Shown here: positions 1 through 9,303 of the stretch, in pieces
Position numbering within the stretch: the first letter of the stretch is position 1
How the letters are laid out: each line of letters starts with the position of its first letter
The notes under the pieces: generated by a model
Told to the model about the DNA's origin: nothing
The model's database searches: none
What the model saw: only the letters and a program-made list of their open reading frames with translations
Program-made: the position numbers and the translations under genes
DNA from: Noviherbaspirillum massiliense JC206
Lineage (GTDB): Bacteria; Pseudomonadota; Gammaproteobacteria; Burkholderiales; Burkholderiaceae_D
Assembly: GCF_000312045.1 (NCBI RefSeq)
Contig: NZ_HE978634.1
Span: 2,869,875 to 2,933,874, forward strand
Direction of reading: 5' to 3'
DNA: 64,000 bases

Positions 1-1
1 T

Positions 2-1045
2 CACGGGATGACCGGCATCGACCTGAATCGCGCCGGCACGCCGCTGCTGGAGATCGTGACCGAACCGGACATGCGCAGCGCCGCCGAGGCAGTAGCCTAT
101 GCCAAGGCCTTGCATTCCCTCGTGGTATGGCTCGGCATCTGCGACGGCAACATGCAGGAAGGCTCCTTCCGCTGCGATGCCAACGTCTCGGTGCGCCCGC
201 TCGGGCAGCAGGAATACGGCACCCGCTGCGAGATCAAGAACCTGAACTCTTTCCGCTTCCTGGAAGACGCGATCAACTATGAAGTACGGCGCCAGATCGA
301 GCTGATCGAGGATGGCGGCAAGGTGGTTCAGGAAACCCGACTTTATGATCCGGACCGCAAGGAAACCCGCTCGATGCGCAGCAAGGAAGATGCGCAGGAT
401 TACCGCTATTTCCCGGACCCGGACCTGCCGCCGCTGGTGATTGCGCAGGAATGGATCGAGCGCGTGAAAGCGACGATGCCGGAACTGCCGGGCGCGATGC
501 GCGAACGCTTCGTGCGCGACTACGGATTGCCGGAATACGATGCGGCGGTCCTGACCCAGTCGAAAGGGATGGCTGCCTACTTCGAGGCCGTGGTGGCCAA
601 GGCCGGCAGGGAACAAGCCAAGCCCGCGGCCAACTGGCTGATGGGCGATGTATCGTCGACATTGAATCGCGCCGGCACCGACATCGCTGAGGCACCGGTC
701 AGCGCGGGACAGCTCGCCCTGCTCCTGCAGCGCATTGCCGACGGCACGATTTCGAACAAGATCGCCAAGGAAGTGTTCGCGGCGATGTGGGATGCGCAAT
801 CGGACAAGCCGACGCTGGCCGACGACATCATCGAAGCCAAGGGCCTGAAGCAGATCTCCGACAGCGGCGCGCTGGAAAAGATCGTGGATGAAGTGCTGGC
901 CGCGAATGCCAAGTCGGTCGAGGAATTCCGGGGCGGCAAGGAGAAGGCATTCAATGCCTTGATCGGACAGGCGATGAAAGCCACCAAGGGCAAGGCCAAT
1001 CCGGCACAGTTGACCGACCTATTGAAGAAGAAGCTGGCGGGATAA
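2..1045 (+). CDS. gatB: Aspartyl/glutamyl-tRNA(Asn/Gln) amidotransferase subunit B, 5'-truncated by window edge
   Basis: The open frame runs in from the left edge and gives the C-terminal ~347 residues of GatB. In the GatCAB complex this subunit binds misacylated Glu-tRNA(Gln)/Asp-tRNA(Asn) and carries out the ATP-dependent transamidation with ammonia from GatA. The stretch [20 protein letters not shown] near the start is a GatB signature (the family normally has ~480 residues, so about 130 are missing upstream). The C-terminal ~150 residues are the YqeY-like tRNA-binding tail, ending in [12 protein letters not shown] terminator hairpin follows directly, so this is probably the last gene of a gatCAB operon. 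The true start lies outside the window. Confidence 0.97.
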   Translation, partial: HGMTGIDLNRAGTPLLEIVTEPDMRSAAEAVAYAKALHSLVVWLGICDGNMQEGSFRCDANVSVRPLGQQEYGTRCEIKNLNSFRFLEDAINYEVRRQIELIEDGGKVVQETRLYDPDRKETRSMRSKEDAQDYRYFPDPDLPPLVIAQEWIERVKATMPELPGAMRERFVRDYGLPEYDAAVLTQSKGMAAYFEAVVAKAGREQAKPAANWLMGDVSSTLNRAGTDIAEAPVSAGQLALLLQRIADGTISNKIAKEVFAAMWDAQSDKPTLADDIIEAKGLKQISDSGALEKIVDEVLAANAKSVEEFRGGKEKAFNALIGQAMKATKGKANPAQLTDLLKKKLAG

Positions 1046-1078
1046 GTTTCAGGCGCTGCAGCGCTTGGCAATATGAAA

Positions 1079-1113
1079 CGGGGCGCGGCCTTTCGGCTGC
1101 GCCCCGTTTATTT
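1079..1113. terminator. Bidirectional terminator between gatB and the DUF4124 gene
   Basis: A GC-rich stem (GGGCGCGGCC / GGCTGCGCCCC) with a TTTC loop is followed by a short T-rich stretch on the plus strand and by GTTTCAT on the minus strand. It sits between two convergent genes and can serve both. Confidence 0.8.
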
Positions 1114-1147
1114 CTCAGGCGGGAAAACCGCCGAAGGATGTTTGCGC

Positions 1148-1741
1148 TTACTTCCCGGCGGAAGCGATTTGCCGATAGCGCTTGAGCGTCGCGGCATATT
1201 TCGCGTTCAGCCGCTCGATCTCCGTCGTCTGCTCCTGTATGGCCCGCTTCCTGCCCTCGACCGACTGCCCCACCTCGTCGAGATCGCGTCGCAGGGACGC
1301 CGGCATCGGCCTGTTGTTCTTCTTGTATGTGTCGGCTTCGTCCGCCAGCTCCCGCAGCAGCTTTTCCGCGCTGGCAAGAGGAATCTTTTCGCGCTCCATC
1401 CTTTCCTGGAAGGGCTGAATGGCCTTCAGCCGCTCGCGCTCGATATCGCCTTCGCTGGGATAGCGGGCACGCAGCAGGCGGTCGCTATCCCTCGTTTGCG
1501 CGGCGGATCGGCTGCGACCGTCCTGTCCCGCCTGTTCGCCTTCGGAAGCGGAACCGATTTCGCCCCGTACCCTGCCCTTGCGATCGCGCACAGTAAGCTT
1601 GCGGTCAAAGCATTCGGGGATCGGCTGATCGGAAGTGATGGTGCGGCCCGACGCGTCCTTGCACGTGTAGATCTGGGCCTGCGCGCTCGGCAGCGCCAGG
1701 AATAGAGGAAGAAAAAGCAAACCTGCTGTCAGACTGCGCAT
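1148..1741 (-). CDS. DUF4124 domain periplasmic protein
   Basis: A 197-residue protein with a clear Sec signal peptide (MRSLTAGLLFLPLFLALPSAQA, in two parts: charged start, hydrophobic core, AQA cleavage site). The DUF4124 signature follows at once: IYTCKDASGRTITSDQPIPEC. The rest (about residues 60-190) is highly charged and probably helical or coiled coil (ERLKAIQPFQERMEREKIP; AIQEQTTEIERLNAKYAATL). The start is supported by GGAGAG upstream of the ATG. It lies 18 bp downstream of pyrE on the same strand and may be cotranscribed. DUF4124 proteins are common in betaproteobacteria and have no assigned function; a periplasmic location is inferred. Confidence 0.85.
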   Translation of the reverse strand: MRSLTAGLLFLPLFLALPSAQAQIYTCKDASGRTITSDQPIPECFDRKLTVRDRKGRVRGEIGSASEGEQAGQDGRSRSAAQTRDSDRLLRARYPSEGDIERERLKAIQPFQERMEREKIPLASAEKLLRELADEADTYKKNNRPMPASLRRDLDEVGQSVEGRKRAIQEQTTEIERLNAKYAATLKRYRQIASAGK

Positions 1742-1759
1742 GCGCTCTCCAGGACGGAT

Positions 1760-2425
1760 TTATTTCACGCCATAGCGGCTGCGGTAAGCCGCGACTGCGT
1801 CCTTGTACTGCGCCAGTTCCGGATTGGTCCCGGCGGCGGAAATATATTCCAGCAAATCGTCCAGGTTGCCAATCGAAATCACCGGCATGCCGTAAGTTTG
1901 ACTCACTTCTTCCACAGCCGAATGCACTGACAACGCGCCATCCTTGCCCGAGCGTTCCATGCGGTCAAGCGCAATCAGCACCGCGCAAGGTGTGGCGCCG
2001 GCGGCACGAATCATCTCGACCGATTCGCGCACCGAGGTACCGGCGGAAATCACGTCGTCGATGATGACGACCCGCCCCTGCAGCTTGGCACCGACGATGG
2101 TGCCGCCTTCGCCGTGGTCTTTCGCTTCTTTGCGATTGAAGGCGAAGGGCACGTTGCAGCCCTTGTTCGCGAGCGCGACTGCAGTGGCGGAAGCCAGGGT
2201 GATGCCCTTGTAGGCCGGCCCGAACAGCATGTCGAATTCGACACCCGAATCGAGCAGCGTCTGCGCGTAGAAGTCGGCCAGCTGCCCCAGCACCTTGCCG
2301 TCGTTGAACAGGCCGGCGTTGAAGAAATAGGGCGATGTGCGGCCGGCTTTGGTGATGAATTCGCCGAACTTCAACACGCCGGACGATACGGAAAACGCAA
2401 TAAATTGCTGACGTAACTTGCTCAA
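1760..2425 (-). CDS. pyrE: Orotate phosphoribosyltransferase
   Basis: Converts orotate and PRPP to orotidine-5'-phosphate, the fifth step of de novo pyrimidine synthesis. Visible family features are VLKFGEFITKAGRTSPYFFNAG (in two blocks) near the N-terminus, AYKGITLA, the catalytic-loop region RKEAKDHGEGG, and the PRPP-binding motif VVIIDDVISAGTS. The open frame extends upstream to 2518, but family alignment starts at SKLRQQFIAF. I therefore chose the TTG at 2425, which has GAGG 5-6 bp ahead, giving 221 residues (E. coli PyrE has 213). An ATG at 2467 is the alternative but lacks a ribosome binding site. Divergent from the exonuclease III gene. Confidence 0.95.
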   Translation of the reverse strand: MSKLRQQFIAFSVSSGVLKFGEFITKAGRTSPYFFNAGLFNDGKVLGQLADFYAQTLLDSGVEFDMLFGPAYKGITLASATAVALANKGCNVPFAFNRKEAKDHGEGGTIVGAKLQGRVVIIDDVISAGTSVRESVEMIRAAGATPCAVLIALDRMERSGKDGALSVHSAVEEVSQTYGMPVISIGNLDDLLEYISAAGTNPELAQYKDAVAAYRSRYGVK

Positions 2426-2590
2426 GGCTGCCTCGGTGTCTGGATAAAAAAACAGGCTTCGCTTCATCAGCGAACCAAAGCGGCATTGTAAATCGAATCG
2501 CCTTCGTTTCCGCGGCAACGCGGGGACAAATGCAGGCGCAGGCCGGCGACGGATCGGTTATCCTACCCGCCTCTTCATACTCTTCATGCC

Positions 2591-3388
2591 ATGTTAAAGA
2601 TCATTTCCGCCAATCTGAACGGCATCCGCTCTGCCGCGAAAAAAGGCTTCTTCGACTGGATGTCGCAACAATCCGCGCATTTCGTCTGCGTGCAGGAACT
2701 CAAGGCGCAGGCAGCCGACATGACGCCGGAATTCCTTGCGCCGGCCGGCTATCACGGCCATTTCCACTATGCCGACAAGAAGGGCTATTCCGGCGCAGGA
2801 GTCTATTCGAAGTTCAAGCCGGATGCGGTGCAGATCGGTTTCGGCTGCCCGGAATTCGATGCCGAAGGACGCTATGTGCAATGCGATTTCGGCAAGCTTT
2901 CGGTGATCTCGGTATATTGCCCCTCGGGCTCGTCAAGCGAAGAGCGGCAGCAGGCGAAATTCCGCTTCATGGAGGTTTTCCTGCCACACTTGATGAAACT
3001 GCGAGCCAGCGGGCGCGAAGTCGTGATCTGCGGCGACTGGAATATCGCGCACAAGGAAATCGATCTGAAGAACTGGAAGAGCAACCAGAAGAATTCCGGC
3101 TTCCTGCCGGAAGAGCGCGCCTGGATGACGCGGGTGTTCGACGAGCTGGGCTGGAAGGACGTGTACCGGCACCTGCACCCGGACAGCACCGACGAAGCCT
3201 ATACCTGGTGGAGCAACCGCGGCCAGGCCTGGGCCAAGAATGTGGGATGGCGCATCGATTATCACGTCGCCACCCCGGGCGTAGCGGCCAAGGCGAGTGC
3301 CGCGTCCATCTACAAGGAAGCACGGTTCTCGGACCATGCTCCCCTGACGATCGAATACCAGGGCGCCTCGGCCTTTATCAATCCCTGA
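2591..3388 (+). CDS. xth: Exodeoxyribonuclease III family AP endonuclease
   Basis: A 265-residue endonuclease/exonuclease/phosphatase fold protein. The N-terminal metal-site motif is IISANLNGIRSAAKKGFFDW, the metal-binding Glu is in VCVQELKAQ, the catalytic Asp/Asn pair is in CGDWNIAHKEIDLKN, and the terminal His is in FSDHAPLTIEY. These enzymes cut DNA 5' to abasic sites and degrade one strand 3'-5' during base excision repair. The length is typical (E. coli XthA 268). The gene overlaps the convergent ampG end by 11 bp. Upstream, at 2426-2590, is a shared divergent promoter region with pyrE. It could be xthA or a paralogue such as exoA; family assignment is firm. Confidence 0.93.
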   Translation: MLKIISANLNGIRSAAKKGFFDWMSQQSAHFVCVQELKAQAADMTPEFLAPAGYHGHFHYADKKGYSGAGVYSKFKPDAVQIGFGCPEFDAEGRYVQCDFGKLSVISVYCPSGSSSEERQQAKFRFMEVFLPHLMKLRASGREVVICGDWNIAHKEIDLKNWKSNQKNSGFLPEERAWMTRVFDELGWKDVYRHLHPDSTDEAYTWWSNRGQAWAKNVGWRIDYHVATPGVAAKASAASIYKEARFSDHAPLTIEYQGASAFINP

Positions 3389-4664
3389 TGCGCCAGGGCG
3401 CAATCTTCGGCAGCAGCAGCATGCCGGGCAAGGCCAGCAGGAAGCAGATGATGAAGAAGCTGAACCATCCGGTCTGCGCCACGATGTAGCCGGTGATGGC
3501 GTTGAAGAAGGTGCGGGGCACGGCCGCCAGGCTGGTGAACAGGGCGTACTGGGTCGCGGTGTAGCGCGGATCGGTGGTCTTTGCGATATAGGCGGTGAAG
3601 GCGGCAGTGCCAAGCCCGACTGCAAACGCCTCCAGTCCAATCACCAGGCCCAGCAACAGGGTGTTGGGATTCGATGCTGTTGTGCTGACACCAACTTTTG
3701 CCAGCATTGCGAAGCCGAGGATCGCCACCGCCTGCAGCACGCCGAAAATCCACAGGCCGCGGTTGACGCCAGTCTTTTCCAGCCAGACGGCGCCGAGTAT
3801 GCCGCCGGCAAGGCTGGCCCACAGGCCTGCATTCTTGGCGACCAGGCCGATCTCGGTGCGGGTGAAGCCGAGGTCGAGATAAAAAGGCGTTGCCAGCGCA
3901 GTGGCCATGGAATCGCCGAGCTTGTACAGGAAGATGAAGGACAGGACCAGCAGCGCTCCCGACCAGCCGCTGCGGTTGATGAATTCCCGGAATGGCAATA
4001 CCACCGCCTCGCGCAGGTTCTTCGGCGGCGTGCCATAAATCTTGGGCTCCTTGATCAGCAAGGTCGTCACGATGCCCGGAACCATGAAGAGCGCGGTCAC
4101 CGCGAACACTGCCTGCCAGCTCATGATGTCAGACAAAATCAGCGACAGCGAGCCCGGCACCAGGGTCGACAGCTTGTAGGCATTGACGAACAGCGCCGTG
4201 CCAGAGCCCTGCTCATGATCGGTCAACAGCTCGCGCCGGTAGGCATCGATCACGATATCCTGGCTGGCCGACAGGAAGGCGATCAGGCCGCACAGGAACA
4301 CGATCGCCGACAGGTCGGTCTTGGGCGAATAAAAGCCCATGGCGCCGATGGCCCCCAGCAGGACGAACTGGGTCGCCAGCATCCAGCCACGGCGGCGGCC
4401 GAGCAGGGGAAACTGGAAGCGGTCCATCAGCGGCGACCACAGGAACTTCCAGGTGTACGGAATGCCCACCAGTGCGAACAGTCCGATCGCCTTCAAGTCC
4501 ACGCTTTCCGACTTCAGCCAGGCCGACAACAGGTTATACAGGATGAACAGCGGCAGGCCGGAGGAAAAGCCGAGCGAGACGCAGATCAGCATCTTGCGGC
4601 TGAAATAATGGCGCCAGCCGGTCACGGCTGCGGAGTCGGTTGCAGGAGGTACGGCCTGGGTCAT
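3378..4664 (-). CDS. ampG: AmpG-type muropeptide permease (MFS)
   Basis: A 428-residue major facilitator protein with about 12 hydrophobic segments. AmpG imports GlcNAc-anhydro-MurNAc peptides from the periplasm for cell-wall recycling, and in many proteobacteria it supplies the ampC inducer. The AmpG-like pattern is SLGFSSGLPLFILYNLLSAW close to the N-terminus and GIPYTWKFLWSPLMDRF in the second helix and loop. The frame is open to 4772, but the first 36 residues look unlike the family; the ATG at 4664 (MTQAVPPATDS) is preferred. The 3' end overlaps the exonuclease III gene tail-to-tail. Confidence 0.9.
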   Translation of the reverse strand: MTQAVPPATDSAAVTGWRHYFSRKMLICVSLGFSSGLPLFILYNLLSAWLKSESVDLKAIGLFALVGIPYTWKFLWSPLMDRFQFPLLGRRRGWMLATQFVLLGAIGAMGFYSPKTDLSAIVFLCGLIAFLSASQDIVIDAYRRELLTDHEQGSGTALFVNAYKLSTLVPGSLSLILSDIMSWQAVFAVTALFMVPGIVTTLLIKEPKIYGTPPKNLREAVVLPFREFINRSGWSGALLVLSFIFLYKLGDSMATALATPFYLDLGFTRTEIGLVAKNAGLWASLAGGILGAVWLEKTGVNRGLWIFGVLQAVAILGFAMLAKVGVSTTASNPNTLLLGLVIGLEAFAVGLGTAAFTAYIAKTTDPRYTATQYALFTSLAAVPRTFFNAITGYIVAQTGWFSFFIICFLLALPGMLLLPKIAPWRIRD

Positions 4665-4798
4665 AAGCGTGTGCGCAATGCTGAGAGGTAGAGCGTTTGA
4701 CAAAAGGAGCGCAGGGATTCCCGGCAAGGCGAACGGATGCAGGCAGCGCGCGCTGGGGCTGGGCGACGCCACATTGCCGGGAACAGGCTGGGATGCTC

Positions 4799-5401
4799 TT
4801 ATTTTTTACGAAAGCGAAACACGGCTAGACTACCACGCCAATTCGGCAAGACCTTGACGGGCTTGCCTTCCTGCAACGCCACGCATTCGAGTACTTCGAG
4901 CCCCACTTCATTAGCAAGTTCCTGGAAATCCCAGATGGTGGCGCAGCGCACGTTGGGCGTGTCATACCATTCATAAGGCAGCGATTTCGACACCGGCATG
5001 CGCCCGCCCATCAGCGCAAAGCGGTGCGGCCAGTAGGCGAAATTCGGGAAGGACACGATGGCTTCGCGCCCGACGCGCGCGATGTCGCGCAACACGCCTT
5101 CCACGTTTTTCATCATTTGCAAGGCCGACAGGCAGAGCACCGTGTCGAAGGCATCATCGGCGAAGATGGCAAGTCCTGCTTCCAGATCCTGCTGGATCAC
5201 CTGCACGCCGCGCGCAATGCAGGCCGGGATTTTCGCATCGTCGATTTCAATGCCGTAGCCGATGCACTGCTTCTCGGATTGCAGGTATTCGAGCATCACC
5301 CCATCGCCGCAACCCAGGTCGAGCACATGGGAGCGCTCGCGCACCCAGTGTGCGATGAAGGCAAGGTCGGCACGCAAGACGCTCAAGTCATGGAAATTCA
5401 T
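4799..5401 (-). CDS. metW: Methionine biosynthesis protein MetW (SAM-dependent methyltransferase fold)
   Basis: A 200-residue MetW family protein. The SAM-binding glycine motif is [15 protein letters not shown] and the acidic strand is GYGIEIDD. The family partner of MetX is needed for, or stimulates, homoserine acylation in several proteobacteria. The start at 5401 is fixed by a 4-bp ATGA overlap with the metX stop codon, which indicates translational coupling; an upstream in-frame ATG at 5428 is inside metX and not needed. It is controlled together with metX from the SAM-II leader at about 6.7 kb. Confidence 0.95.
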   Translation of the reverse strand: MNFHDLSVLRADLAFIAHWVRERSHVLDLGCGDGVMLEYLQSEKQCIGYGIEIDDAKIPACIARGVQVIQQDLEAGLAIFADDAFDTVLCLSALQMMKNVEGVLRDIARVGREAIVSFPNFAYWPHRFALMGGRMPVSKSLPYEWYDTPNVRCATIWDFQELANEVGLEVLECVALQEGKPVKVLPNWRGSLAVFRFRKK

Positions 5402-6537
5402 GCGCGGCCTCCATTCATGTCCTTCCACGCACGGTCATAGTAGGCGCGTACCGTGTTCATGTACCGCGGGTCTTCGAGCAGGAAGGCGTCATGGCCGTGC
5501 GGCGCGGCGATTTCCGCGTAGCTGACCTGGCGCTTGTTGTGCACCAGCGCTTGCACGATTTCGCGGCTGCGCTCCGGCGAGAAGCGCCAGTCCGTGGTGA
5601 AGGACACCAGCAGGAACTGTGCCTTGGTATTGGACAGTGCCTTGGTCAGGTCGCCGCCGAATTCCTTGGCAGGATCGAAATAGTCGAGCGCCTTGGTAAT
5701 CAGAAGATACGTATTGGCATCGAAGTATTCGGAAAACTTGTCTCCCTGGTAACGCAGATAGGATTCGATTTCGAAATCGATGCCGAAGCCGAACTGGTAA
5801 TCGCCGTTGCGCAGGTCGCGCCCGAATTTTTCGGCCATGCTGTCATTGGACAGGTAGGTGATGTGGCCGATCATGCGCGCCACCCGCAGGCCGTTTTTTG
5901 GCACCACGCCATGCGCGTAATAGTCGCCGCCATAGAAATCCGGATCGGTGAGAATCGCCTGGCGCGCCACGTCGTTGAAGGCGATGTTCTGCGCCGACAG
6001 CTTGGGAGTGGACGCGATCACCACGCAGTGGCGCAGCCGCTCCGGGAACAGGATGCTCCAGGCCAAGGCCTGCATGCCTCCGAGCGAGCCACCCATCACG
6101 GCTGCGAATTGTTGAATGCCGAGCGCGTCGGCCAAGCGCGCCTGCGCCCGCACCCAGTCTTCCACCGTCACGACCGGGAAATCCGCGCCGTAGGGCTTGC
6201 CGGTGGCCGGATTGATGTGCATCGGCCCGGTCGAGCCGAAGCATGAACCGAGGTTGTTGACGCCGATGACGAAGAAACGGTTAGTGTCGACCGGCTTGCC
6301 GGGCCCGACCATGTTGTCCCACCAGCCCACATTTTTTGGCTCGTCCGCATACACACCGGCCACGTGGTGCGATGCATTCAAGGCATGGCAAATCAGCACC
6401 GCGTTCGAGCGGTCCGCATTCAGCGTGCCGTAGGTTTCATAAACCAGCTTGTAGTCGGCCAGCGACGCGCCGCTGCTCAAGGCCAGCGGCGTGGAAAAAT
6501 GCATCGTCTGCGGTACTACGATTCCGATGGATGACAT
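5398..6537 (-). CDS. metX: Homoserine O-acyltransferase MetX
   Basis: A 379-residue alpha/beta-hydrolase acyltransferase that activates L-homoserine (acetyl or succinyl transfer) in the first committed step of methionine synthesis. Visible are [17 protein letters not shown], the nucleophile elbow [16 protein letters not shown] (Ser in GGSLGG), the Asp in [10 protein letters not shown] and the His in [15 protein letters not shown]. Acyl-CoA preference (acetyl or succinyl) cannot be decided by eye; many betaproteobacterial MetX enzymes are reported as succinyltransferases. First gene of a metX-metW operon with a 5' leader holding a SAM-II riboswitch and an intrinsic terminator. Confidence 0.96.
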   Translation of the reverse strand: MSSIGIVVPQTMHFSTPLALSSGASLADYKLVYETYGTLNADRSNAVLICHALNASHHVAGVYADEPKNVGWWDNMVGPGKPVDTNRFFVIGVNNLGSCFGSTGPMHINPATGKPYGADFPVVTVEDWVRAQARLADALGIQQFAAVMGGSLGGMQALAWSILFPERLRHCVVIASTPKLSAQNIAFNDVARQAILTDPDFYGGDYYAHGVVPKNGLRVARMIGHITYLSNDSMAEKFGRDLRNGDYQFGFGIDFEIESYLRYQGDKFSEYFDANTYLLITKALDYFDPAKEFGGDLTKALSNTKAQFLLVSFTTDWRFSPERSREIVQALVHNKRQVSYAEIAAPHGHDAFLLEDPRYMNTVRAYYDRAWKDMNGGRA

Positions 6538-6616
6538 ATCTTCTTTTAAGCGGTCGACGACGGGGCAGGCGGCCCATTGCAGCGCCCGATTGCCTCATCA
6601 TCAACAGAGGGAAATG

Positions 6617-6648
6617 AAAAAGCCCGACAGCGCACAGCTTGTCGGGCT
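6617..6648 (-). terminator. Leader terminator of metX
   Basis: Read on the minus strand, a 9-bp perfect stem (AGCCCGACA / TGTCGGGCT) is followed at once by TTTTTCATTT. It lies between the SAM-II aptamer and the metX start, so the riboswitch could act through transcription attenuation. Confidence 0.85.
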
Positions 6649-6671
6649 AAATTCGGGAGCTCATGCTCAAG

Positions 6672-6726
6672 CACGCTTTAGCCGTATTTGTTATGCGCCC
6701 GCAAGCTGATTATCAAATCGGCGCCA
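6672..6726 (-). promoter_or_regulatory. SAM-II riboswitch upstream of metX
   Basis: On the minus strand the conserved SAM-II parts appear in order: GCGCCGATTTGA, then GCTTGCGGGCGC, then ACAAATACGGCTAAAGCG. The GCGCC/GGCGC pair forms stem P1, and GCTT can pair with AAGC at the 3' end to make the H-type pseudoknot. The family binds S-adenosylmethionine and represses methionine genes, typically metX/metA. Its place 135 bp ahead of metX fits. Confidence 0.92.
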
Positions 6727-6775
6727 TTCCGTAAGAATAACCAAGTCACTCCACGCCGTCAAACCCGACCGGCAA

Positions 6776-8527
6776 TCACTCCTTGCCCAGCAGGCGGACC
6801 GCCTCGGCAATCGCTGCGGGCTCGAAAGTGCGCAGAATCTTCTTGACCTGCGGCGTGAGCTTGCCAAGATCGCTGTTCAGGATTTCCTGCTTGACCGAGA
6901 GCAGCTGGGTCGGATGCATGGAAAATTCGCGCAAGCCCATGCCGAGCAAGAGGCGAGTCAGTCTTGGATCACCTGCCATCTCGCCGCACACTGCAACCGG
7001 AACGCCGGACTTGGCGCCGACCGAGATTGTATTGAACAGCAGGTGCAGCACCGCCGGGTGCAGGGGATTGTACAGATGCGCCACATCGCGATCGACGCGG
7101 TCGACCGCGAGGGTGTACTGGATCAGGTCGTTGGTGCCGATCGACAGGAAATTCATGCGCTTGACGAACAGGGGCAGCGTCAGCGCAGCAGCCGGAATTT
7201 CAATCATGGCGCCGACCTGCAGGGCGGGATCGAATTTCCTGTTGGCTTCGCGCAGTTGCTGTTTTGCCAGTTCGATCAGGGAAAGCGTCTGTTCAATCTC
7301 GAAGGCATGCGCAAGCATGGGTATCAGCAGCTTAATCGGCCCATATGCAGAAGCGCGCAGGATGGCGCGCAATTGCGTCAGGAACATCTGCGGCTCGGCA
7401 AGGCAATAGCGGATGGCGCGCAGGCCGAGCGCAGGATTGAGCGCCGTCTGCTCGGCGGCATCGAGCGGCTTGTCGGCACCGATATCGAGCGTGCGTATCG
7501 TCACCGGCAAACCCTTCATCGACCGGACCGCCTTGCGGTACGACTCGAACTGCTCATCCTCGGAAGGCAATTGCATGAGGTAGCCGGCGCGCCCCATGAA
7601 CAAGAATTCGGTCCGGAACAATCCGATGCCGACAGCACCCGCTTCCAATGCCGATGGGCAGTCTTCCGGCAACTCGATATTGGCAAGCAACTCGATGGAC
7701 GTGCCATCGCGGGTGACGGCCGGGGTCTTCTTCAGCTTGGCGAGCTTCTTGCGCTCGCGGACCAGCTGCGCCTGCCGCTCCCGGTATTGGGCCAGCACGG
7801 TCGGGGTGGGATCGACGATCACCACGCCGGCATCGCCATCCACGATCAGCCAGTCGTCCTGCTGGATCAGGGTGGATGCCTTGTACATGCCGAGCACGGC
7901 CGGGATGTCCAGGCTGCGCGCCACGATGGCGGTATGCGAATTCTGGCCGCCGACATCGGTCACGAACCCGCCGAAGGCGCGGTCCCGGAACTGCAGCATA
8001 TCGGCCGGTGAAATGTCATGCGCGACCACGATCAGGTGCCGGACGCCGTCATCCGATCCGCCCAGCACAGGCAGGGAACTGGCGCTGCCGGTCAAAACCT
8101 TGAGCACCCGTTCGCCGACCTGCTGGATATCTGCCTTGCGCTCGCGAAGATAGGGATCCTCGATTTCGTCGAATTGCGCGGACAATTCCTCGATCTGCGT
8201 GACCAGTGCCCATTCCGCGTTGTATTGGCGGGTGCGGATGATTTCCAGCGGCACTTCGGCGATCATCGGATCCGACAGGATCAGCGCATGCACATCGATG
8301 AAGGCGCCAAGCTCTGCGGGCGAATCCTTGGGCAGCTCGCTCCACAGGGTTTGCAGTTCCCAGTGCACGGTGGCGATCGCCTTCTGCAGGCGCTGCACTT
8401 CCGCCTCGACCTGTTCCTGCGGGATCAGGTAATGCTTGACGTCGAGCGCGGCCGGCGCAAGCAGGTGCGCGCGGCCGATCGCGATGCCGCGCGAAACTGG
8501 AATACCGTGGAGGGTGAAGGAGGCCAT
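6776..8527 (-). CDS. ptsI: PTS phosphoenolpyruvate-protein phosphotransferase, enzyme I
   Basis: A 583-residue enzyme I. It autophosphorylates on histidine from PEP and passes the phosphate to HPr. The phosphorylated His lies in GGQNSHTAIVARSLDIPAV, the PEP-binding region shows GIGLFRTEFLFMGR, and the C-terminal signature is FLSIGTNDLIQYTLAVDR. Length is typical (E. coli 575). It is the last gene of an EIIA-HPr-EI cluster with no sugar permease (EIIB/EIIC) in view. Such incomplete PTS chains in betaproteobacteria are thought to be regulatory rather than transporting. Confidence 0.97.
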   Translation of the reverse strand: MASFTLHGIPVSRGIAIGRAHLLAPAALDVKHYLIPQEQVEAEVQRLQKAIATVHWELQTLWSELPKDSPAELGAFIDVHALILSDPMIAEVPLEIIRTRQYNAEWALVTQIEELSAQFDEIEDPYLRERKADIQQVGERVLKVLTGSASSLPVLGGSDDGVRHLIVVAHDISPADMLQFRDRAFGGFVTDVGGQNSHTAIVARSLDIPAVLGMYKASTLIQQDDWLIVDGDAGVVIVDPTPTVLAQYRERQAQLVRERKKLAKLKKTPAVTRDGTSIELLANIELPEDCPSALEAGAVGIGLFRTEFLFMGRAGYLMQLPSEDEQFESYRKAVRSMKGLPVTIRTLDIGADKPLDAAEQTALNPALGLRAIRYCLAEPQMFLTQLRAILRASAYGPIKLLIPMLAHAFEIEQTLSLIELAKQQLREANRKFDPALQVGAMIEIPAAALTLPLFVKRMNFLSIGTNDLIQYTLAVDRVDRDVAHLYNPLHPAVLHLLFNTISVGAKSGVPVAVCGEMAGDPRLTRLLLGMGLREFSMHPTQLLSVKQEILNSDLGKLTPQVKKILRTFEPAAIAEAVRLLGKE

Positions 8528-8546
8528 ATATCAATGCCGGAACAAG

Positions 8547-8816
8547 CTACTCGTTTTCCCCAAACCTGTCATTGATCAAGGCTACCAGCGCATTGAAACA
8601 TTCCTGCTCATCGACACCGTCGGCCTCCAGCGTGACGGTTGCGCCCTTGCCCGCTGCCAGCATCATCACGCCCATGATGGATTTGGCATTGACCCGCCTG
8701 TTGTTGCGCGCGAGCCAGACCTCACTCTTGAATTTCGCAGCGAGCTGCGTCAGCTTGGCAGAGGCGCGCGCATGCAATCCCAGCTTGTTGATGATCTCGA
8801 TTTCCTGTTGAATCAT
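8547..8816 (-). CDS. ptsH: Phosphocarrier protein HPr
   Basis: An 89-residue HPr. The active-site His15 is in NKLGLHARASAKL and the regulatory Ser46 region is AKSIMGVMMLAAGKG, where HPr kinase would act. The frame is open further upstream, but the ATG at 8816 gives the canonical length. It lies between the EIIA gene (14 bp upstream) and ptsI (19 bp downstream). It carries phosphate from enzyme I to the EIIA encoded upstream. Confidence 0.96.
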   Translation of the reverse strand: MIQQEIEIINKLGLHARASAKLTQLAAKFKSEVWLARNNRRVNAKSIMGVMMLAAGKGATVTLEADGVDEQECFNALVALINDRFGENE

Positions 8817-8830
8817 TTTTATTGACGGAT

Positions 8831-9238
8831 TTAATTGGGAGAGAGGCGAATGCGGGGATCGACACGAACCGCGCCGCTTTGTCCACCCGCCAGCGCCATC
8901 TCGACCACCACATCCAGAGTGTCGTGGCGATAGGTCAGCGCGCGCAGCAACATCGGCAGGCTGATGCCCGCGATGACTTCGACGCAGCCCGGGTCCGAAA
9001 GACGGCGCGTGCAATTTGAGGGGGTGCCGCCCATCACATCGGTGATGACGAGCACGCCGGAGCCGTCGTCGATGCGGCTGATGGCCGCCCTGGCCAGCTC
9101 ATTGACTTGCGCCGGATCCTGATCGGCACTGACGTCGATCGCCTCCAGCCGCTCCGGCCGCCCGCGAAAGACATGGGCAGCCGCCTCGATGAAGGCATTG
9201 CCTAAAGGCGCATGCGTCAGAAGTAGGATACCAACCAT
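8831..9238 (-). CDS. PTS EIIA component, mannose/fructose type
   Basis: A 135-residue EIIA-Man domain protein. The phosphoacceptor His is residue 9 in ILLLTHAPLG; downstream VLVITDVMGGTPSN is typical of the family. It stands alone, without EIIB, EIIC or EIID domains, and starts the EIIA-ptsH-ptsI run. In Herbaspirillum relatives this gene sits next to gshB, as here. The phosphorylation state probably reports carbon/energy status to unknown targets; that role is inferred. Confidence 0.92.
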   Translation of the reverse strand: MVGILLLTHAPLGNAFIEAAAHVFRGRPERLEAIDVSADQDPAQVNELARAAISRIDDGSGVLVITDVMGGTPSNCTRRLSDPGCVEVIAGISLPMLLRALTYRHDTLDVVVEMALAGGQSGAVRVDPRIRLSPN

Positions 9239-9303
9239 GGTGTTTGCGTTATCGAGCTGGAGCGCCTGCCATGCGCATCATGCCCATGGCCTTTATTGTA
9301 TTT

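Noticed and set aside
577-1071. 164-codon frame opposite gatB
   Set aside because: It lies fully inside the well-supported gatB gene, has no family features and follows the mirror codon pattern of the sense gene.
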